Shown piece by piece: positions 57,637-64,000 of a stretch of 64,000 nt of DNA (position 1 is the first letter of the stretch; each line of letters starts with the position of its first letter). This DNA is from a virus, in IMG/VR virus record IMGVR_UViG_3300042554_001552, positions 53,229-117,228 of that record; one strand, written 5' to 3'. The notes below the pieces were generated by a model. That model was given only the letters and a program-made list of their open reading frames with translations, searched no databases and was not told the DNA's origin. The translations under genes and the position numbers were made by a program.

Positions 57637-57987
57637 TTACTTAATGAAATCGTCAAGAGCGTCAAGGTCAGACTTGAGTTCTTTTTCTCTTTTTTGGTCG
57701 TGATAATAAGACCACAGAGCATTATGAACGTCCATAAGTTCAGACACCCAGAAACCAGCAGGATAAACACCCAGAGAATCTTGGAGACCACGATGACTAG
57801 TTCCTTCACTTTCTGCTTTACACATAATATAGCAGATAGCTTGGAGCATATCAATCTTGTCAGACTCAGAAAGCATAAAATACTTTCCTACTGCACGTTG
57901 CTTTGCTTCTTCAGTTTCTTTCTGAAGTTTTTTGTAGGCGTCTGAATCCCACCATTCTTGCATCCAATTTTTCTTTTCTTCAGTCAT
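57637..57987 (-). CDS. Conserved hypothetical, 116 aa
   Basis: The start at 57987 (MTEEKKNWMQEWWDSDAYKK) follows the conserved form; 8-bp overlap with the upstream gene. AICYIMCKAESEGTSHRGLQ, then YPAGFWVSELMDVHNALWSY is a strongly conserved cyanophage block. All helical; no function known. Confidence 0.75.
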   Translation of the reverse strand: MTEEKKNWMQEWWDSDAYKKLQKETEEAKQRAVGKYFMLSESDKIDMLQAICYIMCKAESEGTSHRGLQDSLGVYPAGFWVSELMDVHNALWSYYHDQKREKELKSDLDALDDFIK

Positions 57988-58210
57988 CTTTCCCAAAAAT
58001 AGTTCCAAAAAAACCAGAGTCTCCTGGTTTGCGGTTTTCTAGTTTATCTAGGAGACTATCAGTTGTTTGCAGTGACTCAATGCGAGAAATCATATCTGCA
58101 ATTACAGTACAAACCATAGGACGTTCTTGACGTGCAGCGTATGCTAGAGCATTACGCAGTGCTCCTTCTGCTTCCTTTAGGGATTCTTCAACTGATTGTG
58201 ATAATGCCAT
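57980..58210 (-). CDS. Conserved hypothetical, 76 aa
   Basis: MALSQSVEESLKEAEGALRN begins a helical protein, ending DKLENRKPGDSGFFGTIFGK. One of the most frequent small cyanophage protein types I recall. Function unknown. Confidence 0.75.
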   Translation of the reverse strand: MALSQSVEESLKEAEGALRNALAYAARQERPMVCTVIADMISRIESLQTTDSLLDKLENRKPGDSGFFGTIFGKDD

Positions 58211-58461
58211 TACTTAACCTCACTTTTAAATAAATTATGATAATAAAGAATATCTGGATTCTCTAAATCTTTACAACGGGGATAATAGATGCCGTCTTTA
58301 TAACAACCATCTTTTGGATCTTGTTTATCGTATTTTAACACATAATTGGGTGGTTGTCTAAAGTTACATAAGTCACCTTGTTTTTCCATAAAATTAGAAA
58401 AACACAATCCCCCTATAATCGGAGCAATTGCTTTTAGTTGCCATAACCAAAGTTCTGCCAT
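58210..58461 (-). CDS. Hypothetical protein, 83 aa
   Basis: Starts MAELWLWQLKAIAPIIGGLC, a hydrophobic N-terminus that could be a membrane helix or signal, then four Cys in the soluble part (CNFRQPPNYVLKYDKQD, GCYKDGIYYPRCKDL). TAATG coupling at its upstream end. Function unknown. Confidence 0.62.
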   Translation of the reverse strand: MAELWLWQLKAIAPIIGGLCFSNFMEKQGDLCNFRQPPNYVLKYDKQDPKDGCYKDGIYYPRCKDLENPDILYYHNLFKSEVK

Positions 58462-59162
58462 TACTCCTTAATCCAGAAACCATCAGCAGTCATAGTCCAT
58501 CCAGAAGCAACCATTTCATCATAAGTCATTGGTACTTTTTTAATAAGATAAGAACCATCACCTTGATCCACCCATTCTACTTGATCACCTTCTTTCAGAT
58601 TTGCTGCTTCTAGCAAATCATCAGGAAATGATACGCAGTATATATATTCATCAGTATCTTCATCTCTGACTTCTTCAACTGGAAGAACCCACTTTTTTAC
58701 TTTATCTTCTTTTGCACCTGGAGTCCATTCATATCCACCTTCTTTACGAATTTCCTCTATTTCTTTTTGAAGACTTGTATTTGATTTTTTATGTTCTTCT
58801 GGATAATAGTTCTCTTCCCAGAAATCATTCCAAGATTTTTGACACTCTGGTGATGGGTCATCTTTATCACAACTCAGAGGTTCTTTATTATTTACAATGG
58901 CATACTCTAGGTCACTATGACCCCAAGGACGCATACCATCATCCACACTTTCATCCTTCACTGGACGATGACCACTCAACAGTTCTAGAAGACCATAAGC
59001 ACGACTAGCATGATCTTTGTAATAGTAATAATCTTCACGAACTGCTTCACGAATCGCAGAATAAATTTCGTGAGGTGATGCTTCTCCAGAACTTAAAGCA
59101 TCATGCACCCACTCTTGAAGTTTTTCAAGAGAATACTTTTTGTAATCAAGATTGGAAGTCAT
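58461..59162 (-). CDS. Conserved protein with C-terminal AbrB-like domain, 233 aa
   Basis: N-terminal helical region (EKLQEWVHDALSSGEASPHE, YYYKDHASRAYGLLELLSGH) usual in cyanophages. Residues about 178-213 (CVSFPDDLLEAANLKEGDQV, then DQGDGSYLIKKV) match a SpoVT/AbrB swapped-hairpin DNA-binding unit. Probably a regulator; partner genes unknown. A second AbrB-like protein is at 32724-32903. Confidence 0.7.
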   Translation of the reverse strand: MTSNLDYKKYSLEKLQEWVHDALSSGEASPHEIYSAIREAVREDYYYYKDHASRAYGLLELLSGHRPVKDESVDDGMRPWGHSDLEYAIVNNKEPLSCDKDDPSPECQKSWNDFWEENYYPEEHKKSNTSLQKEIEEIRKEGGYEWTPGAKEDKVKKWVLPVEEVRDEDTDEYIYCVSFPDDLLEAANLKEGDQVEWVDQGDGSYLIKKVPMTYDEMVASGWTMTADGFWIKE

Positions 59163-59313
59163 TGAGGAAATCTTGGATCGCTTGCTCCATAATAACCTGA
59201 ATTTCAGCAGAAGTCAAGCCATTCAACCACTTCCAATTTGGGTCTTCTTTGTCCCAATCCATTGAGAATGACCCATCTTCATTTTGTGTTATCTTAAGGC
59301 TATCAGCACTCAT
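59146..59313 (-). CDS. Hypothetical protein, 55 aa
   Basis: Starts MSADSLKITQNEDGSFSMDW and continues DKEDPNWKWLNGLTSAEIQV; the beta hairpin with FSMDWDKEDP recurs in cyanophage small proteins. It overlaps the next gene by 17 bp. Function unknown. Confidence 0.65.
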   Translation of the reverse strand: MSADSLKITQNEDGSFSMDWDKEDPNWKWLNGLTSAEIQVIMEQAIQDFLNDFQS

Positions 59314-59488
59314 CACAGTCAGTTTCCTTATGCTTTTTACGAATTTTTTTAAGTTGCTTAAGTTCTTCCTTAATCATTTTATATGCTTCTTCACTTCCAA
59401 TTTTATCACCAATTTCAAGGGCAACAATAATATCTACTCGGGTTCCAAAGTGTGCGAGTGCTTTTTCAAAACAATCTAAATCATACAT
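59303..59488 (-). CDS. Hypothetical charged protein, 61 aa
   Basis: The start at 59488 (MYDLDCFEKALAHFGTRVDI) is preferred. The C-terminal third is a highly charged helix (EELKQLKKIRKKHKETDCDE). It overlaps its neighbours by 8 and 11 bp. Function unknown. Confidence 0.63.
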   Translation of the reverse strand: MYDLDCFEKALAHFGTRVDIIVALEIGDKIGSEEAYKMIKEELKQLKKIRKKHKETDCDEC

Positions 59489-59726
59489 CGTAATTAATCC
59501 CACAACGTTCGGCAATAATATCTATACGGGCATCCAAGGAGTTTTCCATACGATAAAGTTCGTTAGTTGTTTCTACATTTTCTTCCTCAAGACGTTTTAC
59601 ATCGAGAATCAGAGCATTATATTTCTCTTCCAACTCAACTAACCTATCATAAAGGTCAAAATCCTCAAAAAATTCTTGTTTTACGGAAGGAGAAAAAAAC
59701 CAATCAATAAATTTTCTAATTATCAT
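59481..59726 (-). CDS. Conserved coiled-coil protein, 81 aa
   Basis: Starts MIIRKFIDWFFSPSVKQEFF; coiled coil from about residue 28 (LVELEEKYNALILDVKRLEE) ending NSLDARIDIIAERCGINYDV. Function unknown; it resembles short coiled-coil proteins in other cyanophages. Confidence 0.66.
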   Translation of the reverse strand: MIIRKFIDWFFSPSVKQEFFEDFDLYDRLVELEEKYNALILDVKRLEEENVETTNELYRMENSLDARIDIIAERCGINYDV

Positions 59727-59887
59727 GATACACCTATAGATTTTAAATAATTACTAAATGCTTTATATCTTTGCCAATGTGGCTGACCAGGAACTTTTAG
59801 TTGATGGCAGATTTCACAATAACAGAGCCAATCATACCAAGGAGTTGTAGGATCTAATACGTGATAAGGATAATCAGAGTTTTCCAC
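59723..59887 (-). CDS. Hypothetical protein, 54 aa (GTG start)
   Basis: GTG at 59887 gives VENSDYPYHVLDPTTPWYDW, then LCYCEICHQLKVPGQPHWQR, ending in ATGA with the coiled-coil gene. The aromatic-rich YPYHVLDPTTPWYDWL and CxC/CH pairs suggest a small metal-binding fold. The start codon is inferred from the overlap with the upstream gene. Confidence 0.55.
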   Translation of the reverse strand: MENSDYPYHVLDPTTPWYDWLCYCEICHQLKVPGQPHWQRYKAFSNYLKSIGVS

Positions 59888-60080
59888 CTACTTCGCCTTC
59901 ATAAGTTCTGGACGTAGAGAAACCTTCCTGCCGTCCTTTAAGAATAAAACGGGTCGCTGATATACATTGGTCTTCAGTAAGAGATGTGACCAATCCTTTA
60001 CCATCTTTGTCGGTAGAATCCCAGAGTCCATATCGTTTTTGTTCAATGTAGAAGGCATCATCAATTAGTTTCTTTTCCAT
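59874..60080 (-). CDS. Conserved hypothetical, 68 aa
   Basis: Starts MEKKLIDDAFYIEQKRYGLW; LTEDQCISATRFILKGRQEG is a helical unit usual for this cyanophage family, with SRTYEGEVGGKL at the end. Function unknown. Confidence 0.68.
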   Translation of the reverse strand: MEKKLIDDAFYIEQKRYGLWDSTDKDGKGLVTSLTEDQCISATRFILKGRQEGFSTSRTYEGEVGGKL

Positions 60081-60216
60081 TCTTCAACTCAGGATGGGGG
60101 GCATAAAGAGGACCATCATAGTCCTTATGAACTTCTTTAAGTGCTTGAATCACTTCTGGAGTTTCTTCCCAACTCCATTCGTTTCCATTTTTGTCAGTGA
60201 AAGTGCGTGTTGTCAT
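60061..60216 (-). CDS. Hypothetical protein, 51 aa
   Basis: Starts MTTRTFTDKNGNEWSWEETP, continues EVIQALKEVHKDYDGPLYAP. The FTDKNGNEWSWEETPEV hairpin-helix is a recurring small phage fold. ATGA overlap with the epimerase upstream. Function unknown. Confidence 0.66.
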   Translation of the reverse strand: MTTRTFTDKNGNEWSWEETPEVIQALKEVHKDYDGPLYAPHPELKNGKETN

Positions 60217-61241
60217 AGTGTAATCCAACGTTGGTTTTTAAGAGTCCATTGAGTTACCTCTGCAATTCTTTCTTTTACAGATTTTGCAGGAACCCATCCA
60301 AGATTTTTCATTTTATCACCATCCAAAGCATAACGCAAGTCATGCCCAGGGCGTGAAGAATGGAAGTCAATTAATTCGTAGTTTAATTCTTTTCCTTGGG
60401 CTTCGGCAATGATTTGTGCCAACTCCAGGTTGTTGAGTTCTTCCGCTCCAACAATGTTAAACTTAGGGCATTTAGCACCACCCCAAGTAGGTTCGAACTT
60501 ACCCTCATAATTTAAAAGAAATAGAATTGCAGAGGAGACATCTTCTGCATGTATGTAGTGACGAGACCCAGGAATTGTGCAGGTTTTGTCACTATGAATT
60601 GTTACTGTTTCTCCATCCCTAATCTTCTTAATGCACATTGGAATGTATTTCTCTGGGTGCTGACGCTCACCAAACACATTCATTGTGTGAGTAATGTAAA
60701 TGGGAAGACCATAGGTGTTCTCATATGCTACGGCAAGTTCTTCGCCACCTGCTTTTGATGCACTATAAGGATTGGTTGAATTGTATCGGTCATTCTCTTT
60801 ATATTTGATTCCATCTGGAGCAGGACCAAATACTTCATCTGTGCTGAAATACACAAACCTTTCAAGGTTACCCTTTTGTGCTCGCGCAAACTCTAGAATG
60901 TTACAAGTTCCAACTACATTATCAAGGACAAACTCCATAGGATACTCGATACTACGATCGACATGAGACCCAGCAGCAAGATGGAGAATGTAATCAACAG
61001 AGCCAATTTCACTACGAACAAGAGGATTAAGTTCTGCCTTCAAATCATGATGAACAACTTTCACACGTGTGCGAGTTTCAGCGTCAAAAGAAAGCATCAA
61101 GTCATGAAGACGATTTAAGTTTCCACTATAATCCAGTCTATCAAGGGTGACAACTTCCCAATTAGTTTCTCTAAGAATTTGCCCAATCATATGATGGGCA
61201 ATGAACCCTGCACCACCAGTAATAAGAACTCTTTTAGTCAT
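60213..61241 (-). CDS. NAD-dependent sugar-nucleotide epimerase/dehydratase (RmlB-like)
   Basis: 342 aa from the ATG at 61241, preceded by GAAGAG (a GTG two codons earlier is possible). VLITGGAGFIAHHMI is the NAD-binding GxxGxxG; YFSTDEVFG and NPYSASKAGGEEL supply the catalytic Thr/Asp/Glu and Tyr-x3-Lys; HYIHAEDVSSAILFLL and RPGHDLRYALDGDKMKNLGW are RmlB-type substrate-domain motifs. It probably acts on a dTDP- or other NDP-glucose. It may feed modified sugars to host surface or virion glycans, perhaps with the glycosyltransferase-like protein at 31.7 kb and the cupin protein next door (inference). Confidence 0.9.
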   Translation of the reverse strand: MTKRVLITGGAGFIAHHMIGQILRETNWEVVTLDRLDYSGNLNRLHDLMLSFDAETRTRVKVVHHDLKAELNPLVRSEIGSVDYILHLAAGSHVDRSIEYPMEFVLDNVVGTCNILEFARAQKGNLERFVYFSTDEVFGPAPDGIKYKENDRYNSTNPYSASKAGGEELAVAYENTYGLPIYITHTMNVFGERQHPEKYIPMCIKKIRDGETVTIHSDKTCTIPGSRHYIHAEDVSSAILFLLNYEGKFEPTWGGAKCPKFNIVGAEELNNLELAQIIAEAQGKELNYELIDFHSSRPGHDLRYALDGDKMKNLGWVPAKSVKERIAEVTQWTLKNQRWITL

Positions 61242-61243
61242 AA

Positions 61244-61417
61244 TCACTCTTCAAATTTGTAACTTAATTTAATGTCTTTCTTTTTCAGTTTGTAGCGATC
61301 AATGTGCTTTTGTCGATGACTCTCAGACTCAAAATAGCACTTGCGAGTTTCATTCCCGTCTTTATACACCAACTTCCAAGGAAATTGATCAAAAGGAAAT
61401 TCTTCAGCGTAATCCAT
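61244..61417 (-). CDS. Conserved small hypothetical, 57 aa
   Basis: Starts MDYAEEFPFDQFPWKLVYKD, then GNETRKCYFESESHRQKHID and a lysine-rich end. The FPWKLVYKDG motif recurs in cyanophages. First gene behind the promoter at 61441-61469 and 2 bp before the epimerase ATG, so cotranscribed with it. Confidence 0.7.
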   Translation of the reverse strand: MDYAEEFPFDQFPWKLVYKDGNETRKCYFESESHRQKHIDRYKLKKKDIKLSYKFEE

Positions 61418-61440
61418 CAGGTAGGTTGCTCAACATAATC

Positions 61441-61469
61441 AGTATAAGGCAGACTTCACTAGAAGTCAA
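61441..61469 (-). promoter_or_regulatory. Sigma70-type promoter before the epimerase operon
   Basis: Minus strand: TTGACT (61464-61469), 17-bp spacer, TATACT (61441-61446). The -35 and spacer contain a GACTTC-TAGT-GAAGTC hairpin, another promoter overlapping a palindrome. Confidence 0.75.
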
Positions 61470-61472
61470 GAG

Positions 61473-61946
61473 TCATTCACCAAGTGTATGAATGACTGGT
61501 TTTTCGTGGGCAAGAATGTGATAAAGGTCGGGGTTCTTTGCTGCTGATACAGGAACAAATTCGGTCTCAGGGTGAAACTCGTCATCACGGATTGCTTGGT
61601 TGATGACGATAGACCCATCAGCACCTGAATATGAACGATGGAAGGTCATCTTAGGAATCACAAGAGCACCAGAAGAACGATTGAGATGAACGATATGGTA
61701 TGGATATCTCCACTCAGGATTCACCAGTTCAAATGTGCGAAGACCAGACAGAACACGATTGTGATCTATCTGATGATAGTGAATATAAAATTGTTTTGCT
61801 CCCACAATATCATCGGGTGGAGAGATTGCAGGCCCAGTGTGACACACAAGGTCTTGTGCGTTAGAACCATCTACAGAGATATCGTAGAAGACAACTGCTT
61901 CAGTCTCACGGAATACTCTGTGTTTCTTAAAAGTTACTTCGCTCAT
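61473..61946 (-). CDS. Cupin-like conserved protein, 157 aa
   Basis: FYIHYHQIDHNRVLSGLRTF (about 53-72) and ALVIPKMTFHRSYSGADGSI form the two cupin motifs (H-x-H with downstream His and Arg), followed by a third beta stretch. The order of conserved blocks is that of a cyanophage family I recognise but whose enzyme activity is unknown. The neighbouring epimerase suggests sugar chemistry (inference). The stop lies 4 bp upstream of the next promoter. Confidence 0.72.
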   Translation of the reverse strand: MSEVTFKKHRVFRETEAVVFYDISVDGSNAQDLVCHTGPAISPPDDIVGAKQFYIHYHQIDHNRVLSGLRTFELVNPEWRYPYHIVHLNRSSGALVIPKMTFHRSYSGADGSIVINQAIRDDEFHPETEFVPVSAAKNPDLYHILAHEKPVIHTLGE

Positions 61947-62140
61947 TAGTCGTAGGTGTTTTGCTCCTGATTCAATCTATCTATGTGATGATAAATGGTT
62001 GCTTGTGAATATTGAAATTCCTTAAACCTTTGTGGTTTATTCTTTTGCATCTTAGTAAGCATGTTGATCCATTGATAGCGATTATCAACCACCCAACCAT
62101 AACGACGCTCATCGTGCATCAAATCAAAAATAGAAATCAT
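61946..62140 (-). CDS. Hypothetical protein, 64 aa
   Basis: Starts MISIFDLMHDERRYGWVVDN; helical with aromatic residues (YQWINMLTKMQKNKPQRFKE). One-base overlap with the cupin gene and 4-base ATGA-type overlap upstream. Function unknown. Confidence 0.63.
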   Translation of the reverse strand: MISIFDLMHDERRYGWVVDNRYQWINMLTKMQKNKPQRFKEFQYSQATIYHHIDRLNQEQNTYD

Positions 62141-62334
62141 TTGAACCCCTTGCTTTTCTTTTTATCTAATACTTCAATGTGACTTAAAAAGTTTCCACCA
62201 CGTTGAAACCAGAAGACTTGAACGTCTTCATAGTTATCAAACACAGACTCTTTACCATCTTCAAACACTAACTTATAATCGTGACGAATGTAAGGTTCAT
62301 CCGATGTTTGTTTGAATACTTTAAGTTCGGTCAT
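62137..62334 (-). CDS. Conserved hypothetical, 65 aa
   Basis: Starts MTELKVFKQTSDEPYIRHDY; a small beta sheet (KLVFEDGKESVFDNYEDVQV, FWFQRGGNFLSHIEVLDKKK) recurring in cyanophages. Function unknown. Confidence 0.68.
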   Translation of the reverse strand: MTELKVFKQTSDEPYIRHDYKLVFEDGKESVFDNYEDVQVFWFQRGGNFLSHIEVLDKKKSKGFK

Positions 62335-62491
62335 TTTTCATAATAATCAATTTACCAGCAAGCATTCCATAAAACAATTCACACATCTTGTCTTCACAAG
62401 ACTTCATCTTTTCTTTGGAGAGAACAATGAGAGCGTTGAGTTCTTCTTCGTTTAAGTTCCAATCGGTTAGGTTGTGTTCGGTGACTTTCAT
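62321..62491 (-). CDS. Hypothetical helical protein, 56 aa
   Basis: The start at 62491 (MKVTEHNLTDWNLNEEELNA) is chosen to avoid a long overlap. A helical protein with paired Cys (MKSCEDKMCELFYGMLAGKL). Function unknown. Confidence 0.6.
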   Translation of the reverse strand: MKVTEHNLTDWNLNEEELNALIVLSKEKMKSCEDKMCELFYGMLAGKLIIMKNDRT

Positions 62492-62492
62492 T

Positions 62493-62714
62493 TTACAATA
62501 AATTAGGGCATTTAGTAGCAACAATAGATAAAGCGGTAACTTCAATCATAGAAGATTGATTAATAACTCTTCGCACATTTGACCCACCAAACTTATCATT
62601 TGCTTTGGAATATGAAAGTAAAACGGAACGTAGTGAATCTATGCCTTTCATACGATAAGTACAAAAGTCAGCGGCAACAAAGTTTAGAAGTCCTATTAAA
62701 GTCAGTTCAGCCAT
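62493..62714 (-). CDS. Hypothetical protein, 73 aa
   Basis: Starts MAELTLIGLLNFVAADFCTY, mildly hydrophobic at the N-terminus, then a basic middle (VNGGSNVRRVI-like KFGGSNVRRVINQSSMIEVT) and VATKCPNLL. Function unknown. Confidence 0.6.
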   Translation of the reverse strand: MAELTLIGLLNFVAADFCTYRMKGIDSLRSVLLSYSKANDKFGGSNVRRVINQSSMIEVTALSIVATKCPNLL

Positions 62715-62729
62715 AGCATAAAGATTTGG

Positions 62730-62897
62730 TTATTCTGAGTCAAATTTATTCCACTTTGCTATTCTAAGGCACATCAGCAAAGTTTGATGTTCGCGGTCAT
62801 ACAATTCCCAATCTTGTTTGAGTTTTGCAGCATATCGACGACGATATGCACAGCACCAGACATTATAGAATATCCTATCTTTTTCAGTTAAAGACAT
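62730..62897 (-). CDS. Hypothetical protein, 55 aa
   Basis: The start at 62897 (MSLTEKDRIFYNVWCCAYRR) gives a basic helical protein (RYAAKLKQDWELYDREHQTL). Overlaps the next gene by 10 bp. Function unknown. Confidence 0.6.
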   Translation of the reverse strand: MSLTEKDRIFYNVWCCAYRRRYAAKLKQDWELYDREHQTLLMCLRIAKWNKFDSE

Positions 62898-63067
62898 ATC
62901 TGTTCCCCATACACCCAACCAGCATCGGTTTTAATAAGTTCCCAATAAGAATCCCCATCAAGTCTCCTAAAGAGATAACGTGTTCCATCCTCACGCTCAC
63001 ACATAAAGTCACACTTGTGCGGAGAATACAAACGAACCTCAAGTACTTTGTCGTTTTTGTTGAGCAT
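62888..63067 (-). CDS. Hypothetical beta-rich protein, 59 aa
   Basis: Starts MLNKNDKVLEVRLYSPHKCD and continues FMCEREDGTRYLFRRLDGDS; an SH3-like small beta barrel pattern common in short cyanophage proteins. Function unknown. Confidence 0.63.
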   Translation of the reverse strand: MLNKNDKVLEVRLYSPHKCDFMCEREDGTRYLFRRLDGDSYWELIKTDAGWVYGEQICL

Positions 63068-63179
63068 AGGTAATTACATACTTTTTGTGTTCGGTATGAA
63101 GGTCGGAACAAATATAGTGTTCCAACTTTCCACCAAGTTCTTCTGCGATTTTTTCTAATTGCTTTTCAATTTCAGTCAT
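63039..63179 (-). CDS. Hypothetical protein, 46 aa
   Basis: Starts MTEIEKQLEKIAEELGGKLE, then HYICSDLHTEHKKYVITYAQ; helix plus strand hairpin. ATGA overlap at the start and a 29-bp overlap with the next gene. Function unknown. Confidence 0.57.
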   Translation of the reverse strand: MTEIEKQLEKIAEELGGKLEHYICSDLHTEHKKYVITYAQQKRQST

Positions 63180-63526
63180 TGTTCATCATCCCATGGTGCT
63201 TTACGATTCATAAGTTCTTTAATTCTTTCCACCACAGCAGGATCTTGTGGTTCATTGATTCGTCGCACAAGTTCATCATATGCTTCTGCGGATACAATAA
63301 TCCTTTCTGGTTCTTGTCCCAATCTCAACCTACGTTCTGGACTGATGGTTATATTGTAAGGGTCATCATAAGGATAGATGTATTCCTGAAACCAACCAAT
63401 ACTCAAACTCTCCCAGAACTCACCATATCCCCATTCATCACCGTCATCATAACAGTCAAGAATATACAGGACATTACGAAATCCATCAAGGAAGATTTCC
63501 CATTTTGTTGGGTTTTCAAATCTCAC
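63176..63526 (-). CDS. Conserved protein with DUF1778-like C-terminus, 116 aa
   Basis: A GTG start at 63526 is inferred because GTGA overlaps the upstream stop; a TTG 18 bp earlier is possible. RFENPTKWEIFLDGFRNVLY and GEFWESLSIGWFQEYIYPYD form the N-terminal part. PERIIVSAEAYDELVRRINE, then LMNRKAPWDD resembles the DUF1778/TacA antitoxin tail. No acetyltransferase toxin partner is visible. Function unknown. Confidence 0.62.
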   Translation of the reverse strand: MRFENPTKWEIFLDGFRNVLYILDCYDDGDEWGYGEFWESLSIGWFQEYIYPYDDPYNITISPERRLRLGQEPERIIVSAEAYDELVRRINEPQDPAVVERIKELMNRKAPWDDEQ

Positions 63527-63717
63527 GGCGTTTCGTCGCTCCAATAATAACGTAGTTTATCACCATCTGCGTGAATATTCAAGTGGTAAATCTTCTTGTC
63601 TTGTGTGTAAATGCCCACCCATAGACTCCGTTCGTTCATACTTTCCAGGTGAAACATTTCCACCTCTTCCAGTACAATTTCGTCTGGGTTTTCTTCCCAC
63701 CTTACTAGTTTAGTCAT
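63523..63717 (-). CDS. Hypothetical protein, 64 aa
   Basis: Starts MTKLVRWEENPDEIVLEEVE; beta-rich (ERSLWVGIYTQDKKIYHLNI) with a DGDKLRYYWSDETP end. Couples by overlaps on both sides. Function unknown. Confidence 0.65.
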   Translation of the reverse strand: MTKLVRWEENPDEIVLEEVEMFHLESMNERSLWVGIYTQDKKIYHLNIHADGDKLRYYWSDETP

Positions 63718-63890
63718 AAGTCTCTAATGTATCCATAGTTCAGATAGTCCCAAAACATATTGTGATAATCTTCAAAGTCCCATTCAAGGTCAGTTCCATC
63801 ATAACTCACAAGGTCCGTCCAAGTTTGATATGCCCACCTCCACATCAATCTTCTCAACCAGAATTGTTTGATATTGTATGTAAGGTTCAT
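63714..63890 (-). CDS. Tryptophan-rich hypothetical, 58 aa
   Basis: Starts MNLTYNIKQFWLRRLMWRWA; basic Trp-rich helix followed by an acidic half (DGTDLEWDFEDYHNMFWDYL). Six Trp in 58 residues is unusual. ATGA overlaps at both ends. Function unknown. Confidence 0.63.
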   Translation of the reverse strand: MNLTYNIKQFWLRRLMWRWAYQTWTDLVSYDGTDLEWDFEDYHNMFWDYLNYGYIRDL

Positions 63891-64000
63891 TCTCTCAAAC
63901 TATCCAACACTTGAAGAATAAAAGCAATCGAGTTAGCATACTCTCGTCCATCTTGCCCACCCATTACAATATAAGCAATCTCTTTTTCGGCAAGTTCAAT
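63887..64000 (-). CDS. Hypothetical protein, C-terminal 37 residues only
   Basis: The frame enters from the right edge and reads IELAEKEIAYIVMGGQDGRE, then YANSIAFILQVLDSLRE before the TGA, which overlaps the next gene's ATG. The start lies outside the window; no family recognised. Confidence 0.5.
   Translation of the reverse strand: MELAEKEIAYIVMGGQDGREYANSIAFILQVLDSLRE

Noticed and set aside
1-64000. tRNA genes, expected in some T4-like cyanophages
   Set aside because: No cloverleaf with a T-arm GGTTCGA-type sequence was seen by eye on either strand; a tRNAscan or ARAGORN run would settle it.

Overview
The window is part of a T4-like cyanophage genome (cyanomyovirus, Kyanoviridae type). 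Recognisable T4 virion homologues lie in order on the minus strand: gp14 and gp13 (neck), a tail-fibre-like protein, a DUF4815 protein, gp8, a giant YHYH-domain baseplate protein, gp6 and gp25. The window also carries typical cyanophage auxiliary genes: speD, cp12, a flavin-dependent tryptophan halogenase, 2OG-Fe(II) oxygenases and a sugar-nucleotide epimerase, plus many small proteins of the kind that recur in cyanophages. Every gene I can support is on the minus strand except one GIY-YIG endonuclease gene at 41.7-42.6 kb. No tRNA gene was recognised by eye. A freshwater or brackish Synechococcus/Cyanobium host would fit the GC-rich island, but that is inference.

Layout, left to right (transcription runs right to left). 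1-32.9 kb is the late virion module: very large beta-rich baseplate, neck and fibre proteins, with T4-type late promoters (TATAAATA and close variants) before the transcription units. speD, a glycosyltransferase-like gene and several tiny genes sit at its upstream end. 33.0-36.7 kb is a clearly GC-rich island of 15 tiny genes (47-115 aa), most preceded by the same short promoter-like repeat. 36.8-41.4 kb holds a Sau3AI/MutH-type nuclease, a ligase-like nucleotidyltransferase, an ArdA-like antirestriction protein and small acidic proteins. The gene junctions there are built from repeated palindromes and sigma70-type promoters whose -35 box often lies in or beside a hairpin. A cluster of TCTCGACGAGA palindromes lies within a promoter region at 41.2-41.45 kb. 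41.7-53.3 kb mixes the GIY-YIG gene, oxygenases, a glycine-rich adhesin-like protein, membrane and secreted small proteins, an RlpA-like protein, the halogenase and a metallopeptidase. 53.3-57.0 kb is a DNA-modification module: beta-class methyltransferase, overlapping PD-(D/E)xK-like restriction endonuclease candidate, Dam methylase and a ParB-like protein. It is driven by a near-consensus promoter embedded in the terminator of cp12. 57.1-64 kb is an overlapping series of small conserved genes with cp12, the epimerase and a cupin.

How it may work together (inference): the late module builds the baseplate and neck, while the island and the 53-57 kb module look like a host-takeover and DNA-warfare set. 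The phage appears to encode a putative GATC methylase (Dam), a nuclease of a GATC-cutting family (Sau3AI/MutH), a second restriction-modification-like pair and an antirestriction protein. CP12, SpeD and the halogenase would reshape host metabolism.
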